NCBI GenBank assembly: GCA_963932465.1
Contig: OZ010788.1
Location: forward strand, 200,634,559-200,698,558
Direction of reading: 5' to 3'
Source: Maratus speciosus
Taxonomy: Eukaryota; Arthropoda; Arachnida; Araneae; Salticidae
Length of the DNA: 64,000 bases
This document shows positions 55,979 through 64,000 of the stretch, piece by piece. The translations under genes were made by a program, and so were the position numbers. Every line of letters begins with the position of its first letter. The first letter of the stretch is position 1. The notes under the pieces were generated by a model, which searched no databases, was not told where the DNA came from, and was given only the letters and a program-made list of their open reading frames with translations.

Positions 55979-56706
55979 AAGGGTGTTTCAAAATTATATG
56001 TCAGAAATGTAAAGACAGGTAGAAGGGACCTAGTAAGTAGATTTCGTATAGGAATCATGTGCGTTCGGAAATGCAGCGTTGAGGCGGTAGAGGGTGCTGT
56101 TACGTTCAGTGAATAAAAGCATTTCGTTGGCTTGAATCGGCATTCTCCGCACGGATTCCGAGCAACATTGCATCGTTACACCAATGCGGATCTTATCGAC
56201 ATGTATTTCATGTATGAGGCTGTTCAAAGGATGGTAACATGAAACGATTTCCAAGTAGGAATCTGCCGGATCGCCGAATATTTGAGTGTCTTCATCGGGA
56301 GTTGTGCGCGAGTGGATCATTTTATGCCAGGAGGCGTTATACGGGCATTGGAAGATATCGCAGAATTCCTGCAGTGGAAAAATTAATATTATGCACAGTA
56401 GAGGAATTTCCTTCGAAAAGCTCGAAAGCAATTGGACGTGTGTTGGGTGTGAGCCATTTCCTTCCGCAGCCACATATATGAAATGCATGTCGGTTAGCTC
56501 CGCATTGGTGTAACGATGCATGTTGCCCAAAATCCGCGCGGGGAGTGACGATTCAAGTCAGCAACCTGCTTTCATCCGTCGAGCTCAACAGTGCCCTCTG
56601 CTACCTCAACACTGCATTTCCGCACCCACATTCTATGCTAAATCTGCTTATTAAGGTCCCCTCTACCTGTTTTCACATTTCTGACAAATCATTTTGAAAC
56701 ACCCTG
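55979..56706. mobile_element. TA-flanked element with ~245-bp inverted repeats
   Basis: AAGGGTGTTTCAAAAT (left) and ATTTTGAAACACCCTG (right) are inverted, next to TA on both sides (55977-55978, 56707-56708). Complementarity continues inward ~245 bp each way ('tctacctgt', 'catttccg', 'ttgaatcg', 'caacattgcatcgttacaccaatgcgg') to about 56230 and 56466. Only ~235 bp at the centre is single-copy, and it holds a HTH remnant. TA flanks and a mariner-related HTH fit the Tc1/mariner (IS630) superfamily. Confidence 0.85.
56177..56481 (+). pseudogene. DUF4817-like HTH remnant (Tc1/mariner-related)
   Basis: The first frame (56177-56238) reads 'YTNADLIDMYFMYEAVQRMV'. After a frame change at ~56239, 'MKRFPSRNLPDRRIFECLHREL' and 'CASGSFYARRRYTG' follow, then 'RYRRIPAVEKLILCTVEEFPSKSSKAIGRVLGVSH'. 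This is the pattern of the DUF4817/HTH N-terminal domain found in arthropod mariner-like transposases (T-N-x-E-x-x-D-M, R-F-P-x-R, G-S-F, S-S-R-A-I-A-R-x-L-x-V-S-H). No catalytic domain follows; the right inverted repeat begins at once. The first residues lie inside the left inverted repeat, so the repeats copy part of the coding start. A 166-codon minus-strand frame (56030-56530) is its shadow. Confidence 0.8.
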
Positions 56707-56709
56707 TAT

Positions 56710-57790
56710 TTGTTATTTTATATTTTTAAACTATATTGGTTTTATATTTGAATGTGTTGTAGCACCTTGTTATCCTCTAAAGCTTTAGTTTATAACTTTC
56801 AGATTTTCTGGTGGATATAAATTAAAAAGAGACCACACGAGAATCCTATATCTAACTGTAAAGCAATTTTTGCATTAAAAAAATTTATTTTTCATTATGT
56901 TTGGAATAAGACACGATACGCTCGAAATAAGGATGTGAAACAGGATTTATTTTCTTGTTTGGGTTCAGCATGGGGTTTCTAATATGTACAAGATTAATTT
57001 TAGAAAATTAAAATTGTTTTGTCTCTAGAGACTTAAAACTGAAAGCTGTTTTATTCACACGCTTTCATTTCAGCAGAATTAATTAATACTCTTGCTGCTT
57101 TTGATTAACAATTTCTTTGGATGTGGCAAACAATGCTTTTAAAATAATTATATAATAAAAAAATATAGTTCGTTTCAAATTTTAGTTACGTATCTTGGGA
57201 TTTTAAATAGTTCTTTGCTAATATTTTGCTGTTATTCAATATTCGTTTTCTCATATGTTTGGAACTTTTTAAAATAATTTTGAGGGAACAAATGATTACA
57301 CGTCGATATGCATGCAAAATTATATTCCCCATAAATTCCTTAACATTAAACGAATCATAAACATGGAAAGAATGAGTATAACTGAATGCAGTTTGCCAGA
57401 AATCTGTTATAACGAGATATTTTTAATGTAATAAGAAAAAAATAGTTATACTATTTTATAATAGAGGGAGCCGATAAACTTAAAAATAGATAACTTTGAA
57501 GCAAAAAAAAAATGTTTATTTACATTCCACTTAAATTTAATAAACATTTTACAACACAAATTGCTGTGTCCACAAAAAATTAAGTACAGTGTCGAATAAA
57601 TCCGTGCATGTATTTTTCCATTTATTACATTCCGTTAAAACAGGAAAAATTCTGCTTTGAATGCCCCATCAAAACACAGAAAATTCATTAATCTAACGTA
57701 AAAATTACCCGAAATCCTCATATGTAAGCTGCAGTTTTGTCAAATCGCAGGGGTGTTCCGGCAATTCTGCTGCACATATAACTTTTTTTA
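56710..57790. other. No gene; pogo-type fragment
   Basis: AT-rich. At 57397-57433, 'cagaaatctgttataacgag' matches the right end of the 52144-52323 MITE. Nothing else identified. Confidence 0.45.
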
Positions 57791-58310
57791 AATGAATTCT
57801 TCTTATGAAAAAGCTTTTCATGAATTACGTTTGTCTGTCTGTCTATCTGTCCGTGTTCTAACTCGTGTAAATATACTCAGATCGCCATGCAATTGATATA
57901 TGTTACTGAGGATTACTACGGCTTGTTCGGTATCGAAATTAAAGTGCGTCACATTTATATTTCGTTTACAGGGTCATTAAAAAGAATCCCATTATATTAT
58001 GGTCTAAGAGGAAAAATTGTTTGCAATATATTTTAGTAATGTTACACTATTTCAAACATACTTAAATTGATATACATTATTAAGGTGCGCTACAAGATGC
58101 TTGTCGTATAATACGGTATGCATAGCATTTATCGTTTATTTACAGTGACACACAAAAGAATTCCTTATGGTACTACTATGAGCAATAATTGCTGGAAGTG
58201 CCTTTTAGTTGTAGTAAGCGTTTTTCATGCTTGACTGTTTTTTGCTTATTACTTGATATTTATAAGTCTATAAATCTAGTACAGGACCGCAGAAAAGCTG
58301 ACTCATTTTT
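57790..58310 (+). repeat. Hairpin + (GTCY)n + tandem units (three)
   Basis: A hairpin with ATGAAAA/TTTTCAT arms at ~57805-57823 is followed by GTCTGTCTGTCTATCTGTCC (57831-57850). Units then start at 'tttacagggtcattaaaaag' (57967), 'tttacagtgacacacaaaag' (58138) and 'agtacaggaccgcagaaaag' (~58279). Each unit has its counterpart in order at 14.95-15.5 kb, including 'gagcaataattgctggaagtgc', so the two loci are dispersed copies. Non-coding. Confidence 0.72.
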
Positions 58311-58449
58311 AAATGTAAAGGCATAAAATCAGCTGGCCTGATTAACTGATTTCGAATCGAAAAGCGTTTTCTATTTTTTAATAAATAAATTTCTTTTCGA
58401 GTTATAAGATATTCCAGTCACGTGAAGACAATTTTTTCGCCTTTCTCGA

Positions 58450-58685
58450 GCTGCTGCGTTGGGAATTCAGTTCAGAACGTCAACTTTGACAGTATTTTTC
58501 TGATAGAACTTCTGCTTTTACAAAAAAAAAAAAAAAAAAAAAAAAAGGAAAACATCTTTTGATTACATAGTTTCTGAATAACAACACCTGCCAATTTCAT
58601 TCGTTGCCGAATGATGCTGAATAAAAAAAAAAGGTGTCAGAAAGTAGCCTTTTTGGATTTAAGGACAGCGTTAACATAATCTGAA
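58450..58685 (-). mobile_element. Diverged fragment of the Helentron-like family
   Basis: Read on the minus strand it parallels 26100-26560. 'tagtttctgaataacaacac' matches the reverse of the 'cagaaactatataatg' block, and 'gcgttgggaattcagttcag' with 'aactttgacagtatttt' matches the reverse of the 'gtcaaagcgggcattttga...cagaatttcccgaagcgattgcg' block. A 25-base A run (58521-58545) and several indels interrupt it. Both ends are missing. Confidence 0.5.
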
Positions 58686-58870
58686 TTCCTACTTTGTTTT
58701 GAACATTTTTGTATTTCACATGCAATTGAATTTATAATTAAAGAACTGCATATATCGAACCGGTTTTGCAACAATAAAAAATTAATTTAACATTAATTTA
58801 GGACTATTAGGAAATTTTCTCACTATTATATGTTAAATTAATATTCTCACTATTTCCAGGCAGGGTATCG

Positions 58871-58942
58871 TTCCATGGGGTTTAGTCGTTAGAACGTCAA
58901 TGCGCTGTACTGATGGCCCGGGTTCGAGTCCCGGCATGGAAT
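58871..58942 (+). tRNA. tRNA-like unit (probable pseudogene or SINE head)
   Basis: The acceptor TTCCATG/CATGGAA (7 bp) is perfect. The D arm GTTT/GAAC has one G-U pair, and the T arm CCGGG-TTCGAGT-CCCGG is perfect. A T6 run (58944-58949) follows, as in Pol III termination. The anticodon stem TCAAT/ACTGA has one mismatch, base 33 is C rather than T, and the apparent anticodon GCT (Ser) lacks the long variable arm of tRNA-Ser. That makes a working tRNA unlikely. A and B boxes look usable. Two related SINE-like units follow within 1.1 kb. Confidence 0.5.
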
Positions 58943-59079
58943 CTTTTTTACTATGTTGGCCTTTGCGCCTCTTAAGCAATTACTTTGAAATTTGATTTTC
59001 ATTAGAAATACTGTATGTAAGGCGAATGTTTCTCTCTGGAAATATTTCCATGTATGTATTATTAGTACGTAACAATCCG

Positions 59080-59369
59080 CACGATAACTTAGAATAGATA
59101 TATCAACATAAACCTTATCTTAAAATGAACTTTAAACTGTACTTTATAGAATGAATTAATGACATATATAATTTCTTTGACAGACACCATTTTAAAGATT
59201 CAATTGAATTTGAAAATTGGGGAAAAACTGAAAAAAAAAATTAATTAATGATAAAAAAAAAATTAAGATATATAGTTATATCAATAATATTAATTCATTC
59301 TATAAAATATAGGTTAGAACTCATTTTAACATGAGTTTTATGTTTAATTATCTATTTTAAGTTATCGTG
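59080..59369. mobile_element. 290-bp palindromic element
   Basis: CACGATAACTTAGAATAGAT (left) is inverted at the right as 'atctattttaagttatcgtg'. The arms stay complementary for ~125 bp ('ttaaaatgaactt'/'aactcattttaa', 'tatagaatgaattaat'/'attaattcattctata'). The core 'tatagaatgaattaa' is also present in both orientations inside the 45.35-kb TTAA element. No target duplication seen. Confidence 0.75.
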
Positions 59370-59559
59370 TGAATTGTGACAAGCCATGCGAAAACCTTTT
59401 GCAATATTAACTGAACTATATTTCTTATTATATTATGTTATAAGTGCTTATTTTTACATCTTATAAACTCTTAAATACGGCTTAAATATGTTACACACAT
59501 TTATGTAATTTCAATAAGTATTTAGAAAGTTATGAGAGTTTTAAAGTAATCTCTTTTGC

Positions 59560-59735
59560 GCTAGTGACGGGGATTTTAAAAGGTATGAGACTCAGTATGA
59601 AAGGTACCCATACCCCAAAGGTATGCGCCAAGTATCCAGGTTCGATTCCTGGTCTGGATATTTTTCGCTCTGTTGGAATAAAGTTCAACTGCGCTACTCC
59701 AGCCTTGAATATGATTTAATCCAGTTGGAAAAAAT
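59560..59735 (+). repeat. tRNA-derived SINE-like unit, copy A
   Basis: The T arm CCAGG-TTCGATT-CCTGG with 'tctggata' (59638-59660) is intact as a B box; the A-box half is degenerate. The body 'ctctgttggaataaagttcaactgcgctactccagccttgaatatg' is shared with copy B at 59980-60025. No clear tail or target duplication. Confidence 0.6.
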
Positions 59736-59901
59736 ATTAGTTCTCTGCATTATGACCTAATTACATGGTATACAGGAGTTTCCGTGTTAAAACATACGTT
59801 CATCATGTAAGTGCTATAGTTATAGCTCGGATGAATGAAGCTAACGCTGCAGCTCGCAGCCATGTCCAACAAATAAGAGTGAATTATGTCAGCCAGGTAT
59901 C

Positions 59902-60035
59902 GTCCGGATAGCTTAACAGGTAAAGCATTGGCAAGGAACATCAATTATCCAGGTTCGATTCCTGGTCTGGACATTTCCCCTCTGTTGGAATAAACTTCAA
60001 CTGTGAAACTCAAACCTTGAATATGGTATGAGACC
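59902..60035 (+). repeat. tRNA-derived SINE-like unit, copy B
   Basis: The head 59902-59972 folds as a tRNA: acceptor GTCCGGA/TCTGGAC (one G-U), D stem GCTT/AAGC, and T arm CCAGG/CCTGG perfect. The anticodon stem is weak and base 33 is not T. The body 'ctctgttggaataaacttcaactgtgaaactcaaaccttgaatatg' matches copy A. Head plus shared unrelated body is the plan of a tRNA-derived SINE. Confidence 0.65.
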
Positions 60036-60093
60036 ACTTAAGGATCACTGGTGTTTATCTAACCTAAAATCAAGGAAATTCCCTAACCTGGTA

Positions 60094-60348
60094 CACTGTA
60101 AAAAAAATACTACTAGTTTTCCGGTAGGAATCGGAAAAATAGTTGCCCTTATCGTACCGGAATAATTTCCGACCCAGCTCGGAATAAAATCCGTAAAAAT
60201 AAGGAAATAGTCAGTAAAACGGTATTTTATGGATTTTATTCCGATTTTACGGTTTTTATTCCGAGCTGGGTTGGAAATTATTCCGGTACGATAAGGCAAC
60301 TATTTTTTCGATTCCTACCGGAAAACTGGCATTATTTTTTTTACAGTG
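60094..60348. mobile_element. Palindromic MITE, CACTGTAAAA termini (copy 2)
   Basis: Arms of ~115 bp: CACTGTAAAAAAAATAC, 'agttttccggtaggaatcg', 'ataatttccgacccagctcg' and their reverse, ending TTTTTACAGTG. Identity between arms is ~95% by eye. The same terminal type as 41015-41284, with a different interior. Confidence 0.88.
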
Positions 60349-60384
60349 ATAGAAACCTCGTTTAAATGATAATTAATATATATT

Positions 60385-61290
60385 TGTTTTAATTTAGAGC
60401 TAATAATTATAAAATGATTTTATATAAATAATTTCTGCTATCTTTCTCTCGTAATTTGTTATTGTTTTCTTATTTAATTCTTATTTATTTTTTTAGCAGC
60501 ATTCGGAGAAAAAGTTTATACAAATTATTTAAAATTTTTTATACGTCTCTTTTACACGAATTAATAAACATCAAATGCCTTTGAGTCACGGTTTTTCTCT
60601 TAATTAATCCACTTTAGTTAAATGTCAGCTTTTATATGCAAGGGTAATAGTAAAATACGTTAAAATGATTAAATATTGATAATTAGTTATTTAATTTAGC
60701 TATTTTAATTCAGAACTACTAATTATAAAGTAATTTTTTATAAATAATTTCTGTTTTCTTTCTCTCGTAATTTGTTACTGTTTTCTTATTTCTTTCCTTT
60801 TTTTAGCAGCATTCGAAGAAAAAGTTTATGTAAATTATTTTAAATTTCATATTCGTCTCTTTTACACGAATTAATAAATATCAAATGCCTTTGAGTCACG
60901 GGTTTTCTCTTAATTAATCCACTTTAGTTAAATATCAGATTTTTTATGCAAAGGTCACAGTAAAATACGTTAAAATTATTAATTATTAATAATTAGTTAT
61001 TGAATTTAACTATTTTAATTTAGAAGTACTAATTATAAAATAATTTTAAATAAATAATTTCTGCTTTCTTTATCTAATAATTTGTTATTGTTTTCTTCTT
61101 TCTTTCTTAATTTTTTTTAGCAGCATTCGGAGAAAAAGTTTATATAAATTATTTTAAATTTTATATTCGTCTCTTTTACACGAATTAATAAACATCAAAT
61201 GCCTTTGAGTCACAGTTTTTCTCTTAATTAATCCACTTTAGTTAAATATCAGCTTTTGTATGCAAAGGTCACAGTAAAATACTTTACGAT
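60385..61290 (+). repeat. ~312-bp tandem triplicate
   Basis: 'agarstaataattataaaat' or a close variant starts at 60397, 60712 and 61022. Each copy contains 'agcagcattcggagaaaaag', 'gtctcttttacacgaattaa', 'catcaaatgcctttgagtca' and 'cttaattaatccactttagt'. Identity is high. No open frame is shared by the copies. Confidence 0.92.
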
Positions 61291-62879
61291 TTCTCGGGAA
61301 AAAAATTTATAACGAAAAATGAATCAATCCAAGGCTAAATTTCACTTAAGTAAAATGAAAATGAGTTTTGATTTGGATGTCTGAATTATCAGTCTTCTTC
61401 ACTAAAATAATCTTCTTAACATCACATTTTAAACAGTCCTTTTCATCAGATAAAAACCACTTTTCAACATTTTTGCAGGAATTATACCAGTTTTATATTA
61501 AATTAGTTTTTCATGTAAAAATCAAAGTAAGTACAAGAATTAAAAAAAAAAATGAGTAGAGTATTCATTTGCTTAAATATATAAATTTCAAGAATATCAC
61601 CACGGGAGAAAGAAACTGAACTAATTGCGAAAATTTGAAAAACTAAAACAAAAACCGCTTGCCATCTCTCGTTTAGTCGAGAGTTAAAAATGGAAAAAAG
61701 AATCATATAGATAATTCGAAATGTAAGCGGCTTAAAAAACATATGATGAAAATTCACCACTGGAATTAATTCCACAGAGACCTCGAAATATTTAGCTGGT
61801 TTAATGGTTATACATTCTTGGCTTTTTCGAACTGTTTTCTCTTTTTATTTGTGGCTTCTCTTAATATTCATACCCGAGTGTCTTGAGACACGAATTAAAG
61901 CTTAATACACTGGTGAAGCAAAGAAAAAAAAAGATTGAAAAATCTCAGATAAAAGCGCTTTTATTATTTTTGCCTTCCCCCCCCCTCTATCTCTGGCATG
62001 TCTTAGATTATTTGAAGTTTTATATATTCATTTAAAAATAAGATTTTAACTATTTTACCTTTGGGGTAGAGGCCGCTTGCAAATTTCTCCTCACTAAAAA
62101 ATTGCAAAATGCTACGAACCATTCCCAAAGGTAATTATTTGCGAAGTTGCATTACCAATTCACTCATAGACGTCGTCTAAAAAAAAATTGTTCAGATTTT
62201 CTTAAGATTTCGCTCATGAATATATTACTTTGATAAGGCTAGAAAATGACACTGCAAAAAGGCAAGCTCCAGAGGGAAAAACAATTGCTTCTTCTTCTCT
62301 TTTGAATTCCAGAGACTGTGATATTTTTTAGAAACTTCGAATTAACAATTGTGACGTTCTGGAAAAACTATACTTTTATATAGCTCCCTTTTTATTCTGC
62401 TTTTTTGGTTTTTGAAAAGATACTAAATGGTTGTTAAAAAACTGATTAGAAAATAACAGAGTCGACGAATCTGAAAGTCCAATTCACTAATGAATACGAA
62501 ATTTTTTGAAAAATTTTATCTGGAATTTTTTTTTATCTACATGGGAGAGAAAAACGGTTGTCTAGGGAATTCGTTTACGAAAATGGTAAAAATCTAAAAT
62601 CTCTTTCTAAAATCTAAGGATAAATTGTAACTATGGAATTATGACATTCGCTATTTCGGTTTTCTTGTTTTTAAAATTAATGTATCATGACGATAGTAAA
62701 AATATACAAGAGGATTTTTTTTTAATTTTCATCTTTCATTTTATATATTGAAGCATACTTTCTTTTTAAAAAAAAGTGAAGCTGACCAAGCAGATCGGCG
62801 TTGGTTCAATGACATAATTATTGATTCTACTGACTTTATAAAAGAATTGTTTACAATGTAATTCCTGCGATAACATATT
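61291..62879. other. No gene recognised
   Basis: AT-rich spacer with a C run at 61977-61985. Short frames here have no recognisable features. Confidence 0.45.
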
Positions 62880-62884
62880 GCCCA

Positions 62885-63115
62885 GCAAAGAGGAAATTGC
62901 TGGCCAGCAGCAAGAGAGGTGCTGGCAATGATGGAGAAGTGCTGGCTAATGGTCTACCACTGCATGACCACTGCTGGACAGCTTCACTCAACTTTGCTGT
63001 TGGAAATCATCAGATAAAATTCTGGTGGGTTTCCGTTTTATCTCATGCGCTGGCCCACCATTACATGGAAGTGCACGAACTTTTGCAGTATTATTGCTGG
63101 GAACCCTTACGCTAG
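62885..63115 (+). repeat. TGCTGG-rich dispersed repeat, copy 1
   Basis: Dense TGCTGG/CCAGCA words: 'ttgctggccagcagcaag', 'gaggtgctggcaatgatgg', 'gaagtgctggctaatgg', 'ccactgctggacagctt'. It is related to 63790-64000 ('ccatcactgatggacagctg'). It is GC-richer than its surroundings. A 72-codon open frame across it looks incidental. Confidence 0.5.
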
Positions 63116-63200
63116 GTGGCGTTGCGAATATCGAAGACATTGTGTATTTGAACACAAATCTGAAATGAATATCTTAACACAATTTAAGCTGTGAAGCTAA

Positions 63201-63380
63201 TTTTTTTTTTTTTTTTTTTTTTTTGAAACTGTATATAGCACCATTGCCACCAACAAAATAAATAAGTAAATGAATAAATAAATAAATTCTTTATTTCAAC
63301 GCACTTTTTTTTCTCCGTAAATCTGGTTTTATTAAGTTACAAAATATTTCGGTATTCATAATTTACGCAGTTGAGAATCA

Positions 63381-63424
<44 letters not shown>
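63201..63424. repeat. T run and A run flanking (AAAT)n
   Basis: 24 T at 63201-63224, (AAAT)-like repeats at 63258-63288, and 43 A at 63382-63424. Long A runs recur through the window and may be retroposon tails or simple slippage. Confidence 0.7.
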
Positions 63425-63425
<1 letters not shown>

Positions 63426-63544
63426 AGCGTATGAAATATATAGGATTTCTATACAACACAATAATTTCTATACCTGTTTAATGATTGGGAACGTAAATCA
63501 CAAAAAGAAACAAACTTCAAATAGTGTAATGAGAGCTTGAAAAC

Positions 63545-63652
63545 TGCGAACGCTCGTAGGAGACGCTGAAAGTACTTGTTCATATACGATCACGAAAACC
63601 AAACAGAACCGAACGCGGTTAGTACTTGGGAGGGTGACCACACAGAAACCGC
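63545..63652 (+). rRNA. 5S rRNA-derived unit (pseudogene or SINE3-type head)
   Basis: 'gacgctgaaagtac', 'tacgatcacgaaaaccaaac', 'cgaacgcggttagtacttgg' and 'gagggtgaccac' with 'gaaaccgc' follow the order and spacing of animal 5S rRNA (loops B-C and the internal promoter). The 5' 20 bases and the 3' strand of helix I are too diverged to pair. It is therefore not a working 5S gene; 5S-derived SINEs (SINE3 type) have this kind of head. Confidence 0.65.
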
Positions 63653-63789
63653 AGCAAGTTCAAATATTTCTATAGACATTTCTGTTATAGACACTTATAG
63701 CTCTTGGTGAAACTAGCTTATAGAAAAAAGGGCCATAATTCTATAATACTTTGTTTTTCTTATAGAATTCTATAAGAAATTTTTGCAAG

Positions 63790-64000
63790 GGAAAGTGCTG
63801 GGCTAGCAACAGAATAGCAGTAAGATCGGTGCTAGCACTGCAGAAAAAGTGCCGGATTGAAGTAATGTGATGGCATACCAATCCTGGCCTTCTGTTGGCC
63901 ATCACTGATGGACAGCTGCATTCCGCACGGACACTTTTGTACTGGTTTAAGTAATGGTACAATTGCATTTTATCGCTGATGGCAGTGCTGGCTGCCATCT
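63790..64000 (+). repeat. TGCTGG-rich dispersed repeat, copy 2 (runs off window)
   Basis: 'aaagtgctgggctagcaac', 'gatcggtgctagcactgc', 'cttctgttggccatcactg', 'gcagtgctggctgccatc'. It shares words and order with 62885-63115. It begins ~140 bases after the 5S-derived unit and may be its body. Cut by the window end. Confidence 0.5.

Noticed and set aside
56030..56530. 166-codon minus-strand frame
   Set aside because: It is the antisense of the DUF4817-like remnant and of the inverted repeats. The plus strand shows the family pattern.
58871..58942. Functional tRNA-Ser(GCT)
   Set aside because: No long variable arm, C at position 33 and a mismatch in the anticodon stem.
63545..63652. Functional 5S rRNA gene
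   Set aside because: The ends cannot form helix I, and there are many changes outside the internal promoter.

Overview
This window looks like repeat-dense, AT-rich, non-coding DNA from an animal genome. An arthropod is most likely, and a chelicerate such as a spider is plausible; this is inferred only from the transposon mix (BEL/Pao, pogo/Tigger, Tc1, hAT and piggyBac-type elements, Helitrons, tRNA- and 5S-derived SINE-like units). I found no convincing host protein-coding gene. Every long or recognisable open frame belongs to a transposon, and all but one of those are broken.

Layout. 1-5.7 kb: the right part of a Helentron-like element, a tandem pair of pogo-type MITEs, a hairpin/(GTCY)n locus with seven ~147-bp tandem units, and an 88-bp tandem repeat. 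6-18.8 kb: a doubtful Helitron, an exact hAT MITE with an 8-bp target duplication, piggyBac-type TTAA elements, and two well-delimited non-autonomous Helitrons (11.8-14.7 and 16.0-18.05 kb), the first carrying a coding remnant and nested MITEs. 20.6-22.3 kb: a Tc1-like element with ~185-bp inverted repeats and a dead transposase. 23.6-27.75 kb: a ~315-bp tandem array split by a 1.68-kb Helentron-like insertion and ended by a TTAA element. 29.0-30.4 kb: a 5'-truncated Tigger-like transposon. 31.9-32.9 kb: a minus-strand hairpin/(GTCY)n tandem locus. 33.9-34.3 kb: a hAT transposase C-terminus.

34.73-40.94 kb holds the best-preserved object, a complete 6.2-kb BEL/Pao LTR retrotransposon on the minus strand. 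It has near-identical ~305-bp LTRs, a 5-bp ATAAG target duplication, and one ~1,761-codon gag-pol frame interrupted by a single in-frame TAA just before the integrase. 41-61 kb: many palindromic MITEs (CACTGTAAA type, a 632-bp foldback nested in a 2.5-kb hAT element, pogo-type, a 728-bp TA-flanked element carrying a DUF4817-like HTH remnant), further hairpin/(GTCY)n and Helentron fragments, a cluster of tRNA-related units and a 312-bp triplicate. 62.8-64 kb: a CTGG-rich dispersed repeat and a 5S rRNA-derived unit.

The genes do not form a pathway. The organisation is layers of insertions: autonomous-element remnants (Tc1, Tigger, hAT, BEL, Helitron) beside the short inverted-repeat derivatives that such enzymes could have mobilised. 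The most unusual recurring pattern is a structural one: a hairpin, then a tetranucleotide-like microsatellite, then 145-177-bp tandem units, at five loci. Sequence similarity links three of these, and a fourth tentatively.
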